Source: Mimachlamys varia (Eukaryota > Mollusca > Bivalvia > Pectinida > Pectinidae). Taken from it: a stretch of 64,000 bases of DNA. How positions within the stretch are numbered: position 1 is the stretch's first letter; each line of letters begins with the position of its first letter. The notes below the pieces were generated by a model. It was not told where the DNA came from, did no database searches, and saw nothing but the letters and a program-made list of their open reading frames with translations. Positions 39,201 to 45,428 of the stretch are shown one piece after another. Made by a program: the position numbers and the translations under genes. The DNA lies in contig OX392527.1 in assembly GCA_947623455.1 (NCBI GenBank), positions 29,752,201-29,816,200 on the forward strand, written 5' to 3'.

Positions 39201-42200
39201 GAGATTTTTTACCAGTAAAACCTTTTTGGATTATATGATTGAGGTAACGATGCCTTCAGTTATTCAAATTTTCAGGTTTTTTTTTCAAACATATTAAGCT
39301 GGCGGTAGCCGTTCTATGGAAGGGTGAGAATTGCTCGATTCTAGGTCGATTGTTGTATCTTGCTTTTAAAAGTAAAAGAAAAGCCAATTCAGGTATTTAA
39401 AAGCCATCATTGAATATAGAGGTTTGACTGACAAAGATGAGCACTAAGCATACTTACTAAATTCCTTTCCTACATTTTCGTCCAATTTCAACGCTGAAGT
39501 CATAGTCTTAGATAGTTCTTCTTGTAAGTATAACATTGTATCATGTACTGTTTTACATCGATCCTTCTTCACTTTTTCAGGCAACAGCTTGAATTCTTCT
39601 GGAAGCTTCCGTTGTTTTGACAATACCAGGGGTATATTGTCTTTCTTTTTAAATAAAAAAAAAACCAAAAAGGTTTTATCAATACTTAGAATAACTAAAA
39701 CCAATGATTAACTGAGAGTCTAACAAATGTCAGATCATCTTCATAGGTTAAATTTTAGGGTTTGTACGGTTAAAAACTGATATCCGATACACGCCATTCT
39801 TAAACATATTATAACCATGTTGTCTTACATGTAACGCGTGTCATAACCATGTCCAGCCATTCTAGCAATGCTCATTATGAAGGTTTAAAACCAATATTCC
39901 AATAAGGCAGGTGATAGAGATTGTTAGGTAAGTGCCGTAGCGAACTTCCTTTCGACATTCTCATTAGTGCTAGCCCTTTCGTTGCCACTAGTTATAAGCC
40001 AAGGTTACGTAATTGATAAAGATACATTTTTTGCATATTTTTAGTTAAACTAATGGTGTTTGACATGTTAGTAAGGTCTCTCTTTTATTTACTCTCACTC
40101 AACCCTCTTGTTTCTTTCCTTGTTGTATGATTTGTTCAAATTTAATTCTAAAATAAAAAAAATATTTGTATGATCAAATTATAAAGATGACGTAACACAC
40201 ACATATGCTGCACCTCTTAAATTTAGTAATAGATACAGTATGCCGCAAAAAATAAATTAAACTGCACCATACAGCTGTTTCGTCCTCCCAGGAATTTTCA
40301 GTGATGTTAGGGGTGTTAGGGGTATAACGCAATTACCTTTGATGATATACTATACCTATCTAGGAATAATGCATCAAAATTCCAGTAATCAAAACTCATA
40401 TAATTCCTAGTCATTAAATAGATATAGATATATATACACAATGCTTATATATACTTACATCGATTCCTACCAGGCAAAACGTGTTCGGATCGTCATCGTT
40501 TTTGGCGTCTTCCCATTTCTTTGGAAGCACATTTTCAACTTCAATGTTCTGATCTGCATTATTCCCATGTATGTCGTTGCATGGTTTACATGGTTTCCGT
40601 TTTAGTTTGCTATTTTGCATTTCATTGAGTTCGGTCCTGGCTTCCATGACCATTTCAGTTACAGCTAACCAACCATGATTTTCAGCATCGTCCTGATCCT
40701 GGTAAAGTTGTGGCGGTTCTATACACTCACATATAACCCAGGGATCTAAAGATTAGAGGAAATAAAATTACAATCATGGGAAAAACAAGATATACCAATA
40801 CAGATATTAAAGGCCAAGTTTCAATTTAGAAAATACCTTCCAAACAGATAGACACACAAAGTTAACGATTCTACTCATTTTATTATTGTCAGCATTAATT
40901 AAACTTACATTGGTGCGTTGCTTAAAAAAGTACCCATATGATAAAACAAACCTGTCAGCCATAGTATACAAATGATAAATACAAATATCACTGACTGTTA
41001 TAAATATTTACGCCTGTATGACATTTAGCTGAAAGATTCACTGTCATTTTTAGCTCACCTGGCCCTTCGGGTCTTTCGGGCCAGGTGAGCTTATGCCATG
41101 ATCTTGAAGTACTGAATGGATTTAAACCCCGTTTGATCAATAACATCCTTTTGGGAAGGGGAACAAATTTTGCATAAATGGTGACTCTGACTTCCCTTGA
41201 ACCACAGGAACGGGTCCAAAAAAGGGGGAAATAAAGGAAAATCCTTTAAAATCGCTACTAGTCGTGAAGTACTGAATGGATTTTAACCCCAGTTGGTCAG
41301 TAACATCCTTTGAGGAAGGGAAACAGATCTTGCATAAATGGTGACTATGACTTCCCTTGGACCAAAGGGGCGGGTCCAAAAGGGGAAATAGAGGAAAATC
41401 CTTTAAAATCGTTACTAATCATGAAGTACTGAATGGATTTTAACCCCAGGTATGTCCCTGTCCATGGAATCTTTTTTGAAAATATTTTACCATGATTACC
41501 TATATACCAATGTATCCGGATGAGCGATACAGGCCATCTGGGCCTCTTGTTTAGGATTTCCCTGGTGTCCTATTTCTTGTATGTCAACTTATTTATAATT
41601 TAAATATATTTACTTCAAAATTTTTTTTTCTTTTTTTTTTTTTTTTTATTTTCATCTTCACAGATACATCATGTATAATTTTATATCAACATAGTTGTAA
41701 TACAAATGTATGTATATCCTCTCACAGGAGTGATATTTAGAAAAGAAAATGGTAATATTTCTTAGTTATATAGTCAGATAAGTATCCGAGAAGTTTTTTT
41801 TTTTTTTAACAAACATTACAGTACCTATACACACATTAGACACATTTACATGTACATCACAAAAACAGAGACATAGTACCTATACACACATTAGACACAT
41901 TTACATGTACATCACAAAAACAGAGACATTAAATATTACAATGTCCATCATGTACATGCATTCATTCATGTATGTATATATATATTCATCAATTACATGA
42001 AGATTCTTTAACCAAATCACCCCTATAAACATCAGGTTTTTCCAGTTTAATGGTTGTAATATGCATATATATATATAGCTCATTATGAAATTTCAAGAAT
42101 GCACGAGTTCATATCTAGTAAATAATACATGCAATATACATACATGTCCAATTCTTAGTCTATTTTTGAAAAACTTACTTAAATGTACTAAGCTGGTGAT

Positions 42201-45200
42201 TTTTTTATATGTTACTTGTGTACTTCTTCACTTCATATACTTTTTTATCTTGTGAAGTAAAATAGCTTTGATATATATATACATATATGTCCTACACATA
42301 CATTCGGTCACATGAAAACAGTTATAATTCAAATAGGTAGATGAGTAGGGGAAAGGTATATATCAAATAATACTACTTATAATAAAAACAGAAGAAAAAA
42401 CCCAGAGAAAACATTGAAGTATTTCTTTGGTTTAAAGTGGTTACATGGTTATGGATATACCATATGGATAGATACAGATTAATGTTAGGAATTATAGCAA
42501 GTATTAATTTGTTTATGCGAATACCTTTTCCCATTCTTCCCATATTTGGAAGAATTTTGTTTGATTACCTGTATTTACATAAACAATTTTCTCTATATTG
42601 TATCTCTGTGCAATGAATTCTTTTAAAAGGTTGAAATAAATTCTGTCTTGTCTTTTTGAAGTACAAAAAATATAATATTTAGTAAGTAAGATAAGAAAAT
42701 TAAGGGGTATTGATGTTAAAATGTTATCAGTGTGTCCAAATAAAACTGTTTTCAAATCAAAAACCACAGTTTTGTTTGTTTTTTGTTTAATCCACTCTTC
42801 TAGTTGTATCCAAATGATCTGTGCTTCACAACATTCCCAAAACATATGTTCTAAATCTTCTATATAATCTTTGCACAGGTTACACTTTTCATTATTTGTT
42901 ATGCCAATCTTTTTTAAATATTTGTTGACTGGAAGAATACGATTTTGAATTTTATATTGGAACCATTGTAGTTTTGTATCTTTGGTAGTCTTAAAAGGTA
43001 GTATATAAATAGTATTCCAATTTAAATTTTCGAAGATAGAATTTGTTTTCCATTTAATTTCTGATGTATTGACTAAATTTTGCTGGTTTACTTCAAAATG
43101 GCGAATCTAAATGTTGTCACCTGTTACTTTATATTGGGATTTTATGTAGTTGTGGACACAGAGTCCGATATATCCCGTTTTGAATCTGTCACGCAAAGTC
43201 TTATTCATCTACAAGTCCAGCGAACAAAACTTCCTGTATATGTGTCCATTTGTGCCAATACTACGATGACTGCTGTTTTGATGAAGACGTGGTACTGGGG
43301 GGAGAATTAGGAACGGGTGATTTACAAACCCGTTTTTTGAGGAGACCACTTGTGGATACACATCCTCTAGGAATATGTCTACCGCTGAGTGGGGAGCATA
43401 TATGGTGTTGTCGTGCCCTCTGTCGTGCTTAGTAGGACTGAACGCGACACTAACCTCATCTAGTTCACATAGTCGGTCGTTCGTCCGTCAACAATTAACA
43501 TCTTCCTAACCACTGATCGGAATCTAACTAGATTTGGTTGACAGCATCCCTATGTAGCTTTAATTTAATTTTATACCAATGATGGTACTGACCCCAGGGG
43601 CCTAAGTGCAATATTTATATTATCGACCTCTTCTCCGGATCTTAGCAATGCATAACGTTAATATTTCAGTGGTATCACAATAACTAGTTTATTACATGCG
43701 TTTGTATTGCGTCGTCATTCAAATGCCATTGGCGGAACAGCCCTAATTTTAATAATTTGGCGCCAATGATTAACATAAGTCATTTGCACATTTGACCCAA
43801 GAACATTCTCCGTGTTATTCGAAGCGGAGCGAAAAGACTCTCACTGAACAAGGTTTATCTATGACGTCACAAGTAAACTATGTGTTACGTCTCGAGAACC
43901 TTGCCTTTCATACTCGTATGAAAAGCATTTCTGCTGATAATTTTCATATAGTGAATGGCAGCGCAAATGTAAATATAGTGTAGCGGATCTAGATCGGGTC
44001 GATCGTCGGCGACCAGATAGCTAAATTGGTTGAGCGTCCGTCTAGAGTTCGGAAGGTCACGGGTTCGAACCCCGGTCTGGCCGTGCATTTTTCCTCTCCT
44101 GTGACATATTTAAATACATTGTCACCGGCTACAAAGGGAAATCCCAGTGTTAACGGAATTTTGTCATTATCCCAATAGTTGAGGTTTGTCTGGTATTTTT
44201 GCTGACCTGCATTACAGACTTAGCTGGCTTAGAATTATAGGCTCTGGTGATTAGTGGAATAATTTACAGTTAACACGTACAGTCATTGGTGTGGGTTTTT
44301 GAATAACTTGAGAGATGTTGTGTGTGTTGTTAACTTGTTATGTCTGGTGCAAGGACCTCTGTTGATGCCTAATGTTGTACTGTATGATTGTGCTGATTTA
44401 TATTCTGTAAATAACACCATTTCTTGTTAATTCACTTATACATTTAATAAATTATATTTGTACCTGTTAATTGGGCTCTTAGTTGAAATTTAGAGTTCTC
44501 ACATAGTTTAAATTAAAGAAACAAGAACCCAATACTTCTTCGAGGGCGGCCGGTGAGACGTGGGCACTGGACGCTCGCTCGTTACAATAGTATTATTATC
44601 ATCATCATTATCATTGTTTTCCATTAATATTTTTATTTGTAATTTGTGTATCATAACAACAGGTAACGGAAATAATGGTGAATGATATGATATAAAAAGG
44701 GCACCTTTTAAAGTACAGTTGTCGTGCTACCAATTTATCTTACCTTTAGTTTCAAGTAGTTTTAGCTTTTGCTAGTGTGATAGTGAATGTAAACCTGTAA
44801 CATACCTCCAAAACATTGGAGAGTATCGACCAGAGCTTCTTTGAACTTCGCCCTCGGCCATGGTTTCGGCACAAATCCAATGGCATCTCCCACGAGGAAG
44901 GCTGCAAGCGTGGGAGGTTTGGTAGTATATTTCAGACCCGTGTTGGCCATAGCTGAGATAAACAAAATGGAATACTAATTATTTTATCACTCCAAGCGAA
45001 GGTTATGTTAAAATAAAGCAGCTTTGCATATCTTCTTTGTATGTGTTGCAACTTGCTTGTGCCATGACTTATATGAACTCAAAGTTAATTATAAGAACAA
45101 GCGAGGTGCGACTAATATGAATAATATGACTAATAGCAGACATTGCAGTTATACTCAATAATGCATGCTTAAGAAATCAACAAAAATCTTCACGGCAGAA

Positions 45201-45338
45201 CTTTGATATATATCACCAGCATACATGTATTGTTTAATAAATTTGATTGCTAAGATAATATAGGTGCATGTACCCCAGTACCTGACTCGTCAGCAGTGTT
45301 TTCTGTCCTCACATCACAAATGACTTGACCATTCTGAG
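18201..45338 (-). CDS. TRPM-type cation channel gene (whole locus, 5' end missing)
   Basis: A minus-strand gene of at least 22 exons, assembled by eye from GT/AG borders. Every one of the 21 junctions keeps phase, which is strong evidence that it is a real, intact gene. Domain order: divergent SLOG-like N-terminal region (exons 1-6), serine-rich linker (7-8), ankyrin-like TRPM homology region (10-16), S1-S2 (17-18), S3-S4 (19), S5 and pore helix (20), pore loop and S6 (21), TRP helix (22). Known role of the family: tetrameric Ca2+/Na+-permeable cation channels of plasma or internal membranes. The pore motif PYWSIYGE resembles the TRPM1/3/6/7 type (PYW-x-x-x-GE), which suggests divalent permeability by inference. 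No C-terminal NUDIX (TRPM2) or alpha-kinase (TRPM6/7) domain is visible. The exons before 45338 (the first 50-100 residues) were not found. Introns carry many mobile elements. Confidence 0.85.
18630..18745 (+). repeat. Dispersed foldback-family fragment (right part)
   Basis: It matches the right third of the family: agggtctccatataaat, gagttcggattatggttt and ttgttgacg. It lies in the last intron of the TRPM-like gene. Confidence 0.6.
18940..20880. repeat. 37-bp minisatellite, about 52 units, in a TRPM intron
   Basis: The unit begins ACCTGATAACACCCATCGAC and continues GTACCAATATCTGCCTT (37 bp), with common variants (CATCATTGACG, CAACCATTGACG, CGACGTGCC). Units of 33-35 bp occur where ACACCC is shortened to ATC. 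The array fills most of the intron between the TRP-helix exon (21322) and the proposed last exon (18235). The short frames at 20603-20990 are array translation. Confidence 0.95.
21322..21497 (-). CDS. TRPM-like exon 22: TRP helix
   Basis: Acceptor TACTTTTTTATAG; the first base completes the serine after AMF of exon 21. It reads FRFEQIKKNSDQFWRFHRSQ, then VIMEFRGRIPVPLNLVV, then a lysine-rich CFKRKKKNKKN. The W-x-F-x-R core and the basic end match the TRPM TRP domain (consensus W-K-F-Q-R...P-P-P), which couples S6 to the cytoplasmic gate. Donor AAAAG/GTGATT at 21322. If unspliced, translation would stop at 21314. Confidence 0.85.
22122..22284 (-). CDS. TRPM-like exon 21: outer pore loop and S6
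   Basis: It reads EDSTGTCSFNETIY, a CPESDW turn, then S6 with LNLLLVNLIIAMF, the hallmark of TRPM S6. Two cysteines (in TGTC and ERCP) are placed as in the disulfide-bonded outer pore loop of TRPM channels, and NET is a possible N-glycosylation site. Donor TTCAG/GTGAGAC splits a serine codon. Confidence 0.9.
23084..23276 (-). CDS. TRPM-like exon 20: S5 and pore helix
   Basis: Starts in phase 0 with LKELLRFVSIMVVFVLSAGV (S5), then RYWSVWKIIYYPYWSIYGE, the pore helix and selectivity-filter region. The glutamate after glycine (YGE) corresponds to the filter position of the divalent-permeable TRPM1/3/6/7 group; TRPM2/4/5/8 have FGQ there. Donor GAAG/GTGAGT. Confidence 0.9.
23604..23855 (-). CDS. 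TRPM-like exon 19: S3-S4 and S4-S5 linker
   Basis: Acceptor TTTTCCCAG and donor GGGG/GTATGC, phase 0 at both ends. It reads HNFWNGMDALSYVVLITGIC (S3), then LFLMFMRFLHVLLIWRKIGP (S4 and the conserved IGP of the linker). The N-x-x-D in S3 and R-x-x-H in S4 are TRPM signatures. Confidence 0.9.
24955..25122 (-). CDS. TRPM-like exon 18: S1-S2
   Basis: 56 codons, phase 0 at both ends. LFFCLFLVCLSSFVM is S1 and TYLWLFADIVEEYVPP is S2, where TRPM channels have W-x-x-x-x-x-x-E-E. The exon lies immediately next to an intron almost filled by a composite repeat. Confidence 0.85.
25186..26458 (+). mobile_element. Composite bivalve-type repeat, full-length copy, fills a TRPM intron
   Basis: The left end begins AAACAAGACTTTCAGAAGGC followed by GCTCACACG and a TTGGTATCTTGGTAATCATG block. 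The right end is a hairpin at 26427-26456 (AGCTCATCGGCC ... GGGCCAAGTGAGCT). Between them lie about four units of 116-137 bp marked by TTGTATATATAG..GGATCTCAATCG, then about three units of 150 bp marked by AGTAGCGATTTAAA..GGCTTTA. The 503-bp copy at 41052-41554 carries the same two ends in inverted orientation. No protein is encoded. Ends of this kind are frequent in bivalve genomes as I remember them; a Helitron-like or other origin is not resolved. Confidence 0.7.
26575..26661 (-). CDS. TRPM-like exon 17: pre-S1 region
   Basis: 29 codons, phase 0 at both ends (acceptor TTATTTGTAG, donor CTAT/GTAAGT). It reads KRNVFCCKWRF, then FFTSPVTKFTIHY. The F-x-x-x-P-V-x-K-F motif before S1 is one of the best-kept TRPM signatures. 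Confidence 0.9.
26936..27353 (+). mobile_element. Dispersed foldback/MITE family, most complete copy
   Basis: Begins AGAGAATACCGAAACGTCAA and ends with the diverged inverse (gctgaagcttcagtattctct), so it has terminal inverted repeats of about 28 bp. The interior contains gtcgatgaagcagaagg and ccggaacacctggtctt, the family marker found in about a dozen places in this window. It is non-coding. It lies in the intron between TRPM-like exons 16 and 17. Confidence 0.75.
27514..27757 (-). CDS. TRPM-like exon 16: end of TRPM homology region
   Basis: Acceptor TTGTCAACAG, donor AAG/GTGCGT. It reads VFRQRAIDVTQHFYDNHERE and later ALEFSQEHKIHEFVAHH, Q-R-x-F-x-R-I-W-Y-G-G. The H-x-x-x-Q..W-Y-G ending is the TRPM region just before the membrane domain. 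Confidence 0.85.
27878..27977 (-). CDS. TRPM-like exon 15
   Basis: Begins by completing a leucine codon, then TALIASAILRKMSRRAHSF, KEEVMEEELLLHS. It matches the TRPM helix A-x-x-A-S-x-x-x-x-K-M. Ends with 2 nt of an arginine codon. Confidence 0.85.
28340..29120. repeat. Clusters of palindromic ATATAAGATATCTTATATAG units
   Basis: Two clusters (about 28353-28436 and 28915-29117) of tandem, imperfect 20-22 bp units, each itself a palindrome centred on AAGATATCTT. They flank about 480 bp of ordinary sequence. Palindromic tandem units can form cruciforms; no coding potential. They lie in the intron between TRPM-like exons 14 and 15. Confidence 0.8.
29190..29475. repeat. Interrupted minisatellite with ATTGTCAAT..GAAACCATACA units
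   Basis: Units of about 25-30 bp (attgtcaatacgaagccatacaa, attgtcgataagaaactatacaa, attgtcaacaagaaaccatacac) are present on both sides of an unrelated segment of about 80 bp (29285-29360). The array ends about 30 bp from the donor of TRPM-like exon 14. The minus-strand reading frame 29247-29435 is array translation. Confidence 0.75.
29503..29655 (-). CDS. TRPM-like exon 14
   Basis: Acceptor GTCTAATCTAG, donor ATCC/GTAAAT. It reads ISSLIEEDTKENNKDL, then MTPSDLLLWAVLTNKKEMAE and LFWKRSREPI. D-L-L-x-W-A-V-L is the classical TRPM motif preceding the A-x-x-A-S helix. The polypyrimidine tract lies some 20 bp upstream of the acceptor, a little unusual, but the phase agrees on both sides. Confidence 0.85.
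29855..29924 (-). CDS. TRPM-like exon 13
   Basis: 70 bp, acceptor TATGTTACAG, donor ATCG/GTACAA. It reads LVKIPDRKEGIWTIGCEIIS, YNI. Called mainly because of phase agreement with exons 12 and 14. Confidence 0.75.
30055..30210 (+). repeat. Dispersed foldback-family fragment
   Basis: Contains cttgaatgtgacctag, ggtgtcgtcgatgaaatg, ttccggaacacctgg, and a degraded right part. Diverged, about 155 bp. Confidence 0.65.
30286..30315 (-). CDS. TRPM-like exon 12 (30-bp microexon)
   Basis: Acceptor TCTTCTTCCAG, donor GAG/GTACGT; phase 0 at both ends. It encodes TKTCIADIIE, which joins without break to LVKIPD of exon 13. Both splice sites are strong for so short an exon. Confidence 0.7.
30505..30540 (-). 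CDS. TRPM-like exon 11 (36-bp microexon)
   Basis: Acceptor TATTTGAACAG, donor CAG/GTAAAA; phase 0 at both ends. It encodes ILGEREERQDDQ, a charged stretch. Supported by phase and position. As it keeps frame it could also be skipped as a cassette exon. Confidence 0.65.
30541..33220. other. Large TRPM intron, mostly without features
   Basis: Apart from the hairpin at 31470-31549, the notable part is a CpG-richer stretch (about 32040-32180) holding CACGTGGTCACG and GAGCGCGG in otherwise AT-rich DNA. It might be an internal promoter or enhancer, but no transcript evidence is available. No exon of another gene was seen. Confidence 0.35.
31470..31549. repeat. Small hairpin element, about 31-bp arms
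   Basis: The left arm is ATATATGCTGAGATTGTTAT plus GTACACAAACA. The right arm is its inverse with two changes. The loop is about 18 bp. Probably a tiny foldback transposon or its remnant. Confidence 0.7.
33221..33376 (-). CDS. TRPM-like exon 10: ankyrin-like TRPM homology region
   Basis: 52 codons, phase 0 at both ends; acceptor ATAACTTAG, donor GAAGAG/GTAACA. It reads SGQTLLRYALRENLYEVTEL, LVDKGVKLPW. This is the helix-turn-helix that in TRPM proteins reads A-L-x-x-x-x-x-x-F-V-x-L-L-L-E-x-G. It is unusually close to an ankyrin repeat (G-Q-T-L-L-R-Y-A). Confidence 0.85.
33480..33775 (-). repeat. Dispersed foldback-family copy, inverted
   Basis: Begins AGAGAATACTAAACCGTCAA (the family's terminal repeat), then ccataatcagaactaaaaa, tgttccggaggagcaag and cttctgcttcatcgaaaac. 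Its left third is present but diverged. Confidence 0.7.
35011..35514 (-). pseudogene. Non-LTR retrotransposon 3' fragment (C-terminal zinc-finger part)
   Basis: The minus-strand frame ends with a conserved LINE tail: NPTCACSSDPETVSHYFLEC, PLYNDLR, then LLYGCS and IGKSKRF. The C-x-C..H-x-x-x-x-C knuckle followed by P-x-Y-x-x-x-R and a final F-I-x-x-S-x-R-F is typical of the C-terminus of RNase-H-bearing or Jockey/I-like LINEs. A stop lies directly upstream (TAG at about 35512), so only about 164 codons remain. No target duplication was identified. It sits between TRPM-like exons 9 and 10, in the same orientation as the gene. Confidence 0.8.
35761..35799 (-). CDS. TRPM-like exon 9 (39-bp microexon)
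   Basis: Acceptor GCCTTTAG, donor AAG/GTAAGA; phase 0 at both ends. It encodes EGRSSGSSKELQK, a serine-rich linker. Supported by its position between two phase-0 junctions. Confidence 0.65.
36052..36338 (-). CDS. TRPM-like exon 8: basic/serine-rich linker
   Basis: Acceptor TTCAACCTCAG, donor GTG/GTAAGT. It encodes a hydrophilic linker (PPPATYSDESKTHPQRRHSK, later RPRSSRQHAQ) ending in a helix SPLAIYMLYQILQTNQSLV. That helix starts the TRPM homology region. Fast-evolving linkers at this place are usual in TRPM proteins. Confidence 0.8.
36584..36773 (-). CDS. TRPM-like exon 7
   Basis: Acceptor CTTTTCAG. It reads LSEFNISTESVTSLKDKVTE, SVIRTWAMAHVKGGKKAAQ, then an alanine/serine-rich tail. The donor AATG/GTGATA is weaker than the others but fits the phase of exon 8 (one base plus two). 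Confidence 0.75.
37347..37461 (-). CDS. TRPM-like exon 6: end of SLOG-like domain
   Basis: Acceptor TTTTATAG, donor AAA/GTAGGT. It reads NEDVLETRAPLLFGTCFSEE, SFNELEKDIKIIQRNKGK. Phase agrees with exons 5 and 7. Confidence 0.75.
37560..37640 (-). repeat. Degenerate dispersed foldback-family fragment
   Basis: Weak match: ggaacaagag, accagaggacc, cttttgctgcatcgac. It shows the marker region in inverted orientation. Confidence 0.4.
37663..37883. mobile_element. Foldback (MITE-like) element, about 49-bp arms
   Basis: The left arm is CTTCTGGTGGCTATCACCGA, taagttttggtttttgtata, tcagcatctatggg. The right arm is its inverse with a few changes, ending CGGTGATAGCCACTAGAAG. The interior of about 120 bp is non-coding. 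Arms are well preserved. Confidence 0.8.
38146..38290 (-). CDS. TRPM-like exon 5: SLOG-like domain core
   Basis: Acceptor TGTTTTCAG, donor TTGGA/GTAAGA. It reads MQIPTIVVVVEGDLDTIKHV and IPVLLVRGSGMAADLIGYCL. This corresponds to the TRPM N-terminal P-x-V-x-V-V-V-E-G-x-x-x-T-I and V-V-V-x-x-G-S-G-R-x-A-D signatures. The conserved arginine after GSG is methionine here. The domain binds nucleotides in TRPM2; binding here is unknown. Confidence 0.85.
38530..38930 (+). repeat. Dispersed foldback-family copy
   Basis: Close to the 10883-11285 copy over its whole length (gattcgagagttgcaggtt at the left, gtttcgttgacgcttcggta at the right) and likewise lacks the left inverted terminus. The open frames on both strands over it are repeat translation. 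Confidence 0.75.
39458..39644 (-). CDS. TRPM-like exon 4
   Basis: Acceptor at a T-rich/A-rich border (TTTAAAAAG), donor TTTA/GTAAGT. It reads KDNIPLVLSKQRKLPEEFKL and LYLQEELSKTMTSALKLDEN. The alternative AG four bases further in would break the frame, so this start was chosen. Confidence 0.75.
40459..40745 (-). CDS. TRPM-like exon 3
   Basis: Acceptor CTAATCTTTAG, donor GAT/GTAAGT. It reads PWVICECIEPPQLYQDQDDA, a variable acidic stretch with a CKPC motif, and ends NTFCLVGID. In canonical TRPMs a W-I-x-T-G-G motif lies where this has WVICEC, so the glycine loop is lost. Confidence 0.8.
41052..41554 (-). mobile_element. Composite bivalve-type repeat, short copy, inverted
   Basis: A hairpin at 41052-41091 (AGCTCACCTGGCCC ... 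GGGCCAGGTGAGCT) forms one end. The other end is GCGATACAGGCCATCTGGGC followed by CTCTTGTTT. Inside are about two units of 155 bp (tgaagtactgaatggatttt ... cctttaaaatcg). These are the same ends as the 1.27-kb copy at 25186-26458. The reading frame 41137-41379 (minus) is repeat translation. Confidence 0.75.
41622..43086 (-). mobile_element. 5'-truncated L1/Tx1-type LINE with poly(A) and target-site duplication
   Basis: The minus-strand frame from about 43086 to the stop near 42513 reads INTIYILP-like core WNTIYILPFKTTKDTKLQWF, QYKIQNRIL, a C-x-x-C..H-x-x-x-x-C knuckle (CNLCKDYIEDLEHMFWEC) and WEEWEKVFA. This is the C-terminal domain of L1/Tx1-clade ORF2. The 3' untranslated part ends in a poly(A) run seen as T at 41621-41647. 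A 13-bp direct repeat TTTACTTCAAAAT flanks the whole unit (41609-41621 and 43087-43099). It is therefore a classical target-primed insertion, truncated at its 5' end. A 55-bp direct duplication (41821-41929) lies in the 3' part. Confidence 0.85.
43098..43432 (+). pseudogene. Degenerate secreted/ectodomain fragment with somatomedin-B-like cysteine motif
   Basis: One frame starts ATG at 43098 with a signal-peptide-like MANLNVVTCYFILGFYVVV and stops at 43310. Another frame carries SCICVHLCQYYDDCCFDED and stops at 43432. C-x-C-x-x-x-C-x-x-Y-x-D-C-C-x-D is the second half of a somatomedin-B domain. This module is common in secreted proteins and in the ectodomains of receptors. Start and motif are in different frames, so I read it as a frameshifted relic, or as an exon whose splicing I cannot see. 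The LINE at 41622-43086 is inserted just before its ATG. It lies in a TRPM intron, antisense to that gene. Confidence 0.4.
43979..44586 (+). mobile_element. Solo LTR of an LTR retrotransposon
   Basis: Starts TGTAGCGGATC and ends GCTCGCTCGTTACA (TG...CA ends). It is flanked by the 4-bp repeat ATAG (43975-43978 and 44587-44590), the size of Gypsy-type target duplications. An AATAAA lies at 44447-44452, where a poly(A) signal belongs in an LTR, about 135 bp before the end. No internal retroviral-like genes are adjacent on either side, so this is a solo LTR left by recombination. Near its 5' end it contains a tRNA-like sequence. It lies in the intron between TRPM-like exons 2 and 3. Confidence 0.65.
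44011..44082 (+). other. tRNA-like sequence with A and B boxes inside the LTR
   Basis: 72 nt: acceptor-like ends GACCAGA and TCTGGCC (one mismatch), an A box (TAGCTAAATTGGTTGAGCG) and a B box (GGTTCGAAC). An anticodon-like arm has a seven-base loop CTAGAGT, giving AGA, with an imperfect stem. A serine tRNA would have a long variable arm, which is missing, and no CCA-side context of an isolated gene is seen. I read it as a pol III promoter-like or tRNA-derived SINE-head segment captured in the repeat rather than as a functional tRNA. Confidence 0.6.
44806..44952 (-). CDS. TRPM-like exon 2
   Basis: Acceptor TTTATCTCAG, donor GGAG/GTATGT. It reads MANTGLKYTTKPPTLAAFLV, GDAIGFVPKPWPRAKFKEAL, VDTLQCFG. 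It aligns with the TRPM N-terminal stretch where canonical members read P-K-L-x-x-S-V-x-G-G, but the double glycine is replaced by GDA. Confidence 0.8.
45282..45338 (-). CDS. TRPM-like exon 1 recognised (not the true first exon)
   Basis: Acceptor TCAATTCAG, donor TCAG/GTACTG. It reads QNGQVICDVRTENTADES and joins exon 2 in phase. Five bases further in is a second usable AG (CTCAG/AATGG), so the start could be 45333. There is no start codon, so at least one further coding exon must lie at higher coordinates. Confidence 0.65.
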
Positions 45339-45428
45339 CTGAATTGAAAAAACGATATCTTAAAATGTGATTATTTTTGGCACATTTGAAGATTTAAAAC
45401 AGATACAACACCATTGTGTGCAAGTATG

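Noticed and set aside
44011..44082. Functional tRNA-Ser gene
   Set aside because: The anticodon-like triplet would be AGA but the long variable arm of serine tRNAs is missing, stems have mismatches, and it lies inside an LTR-like repeat.
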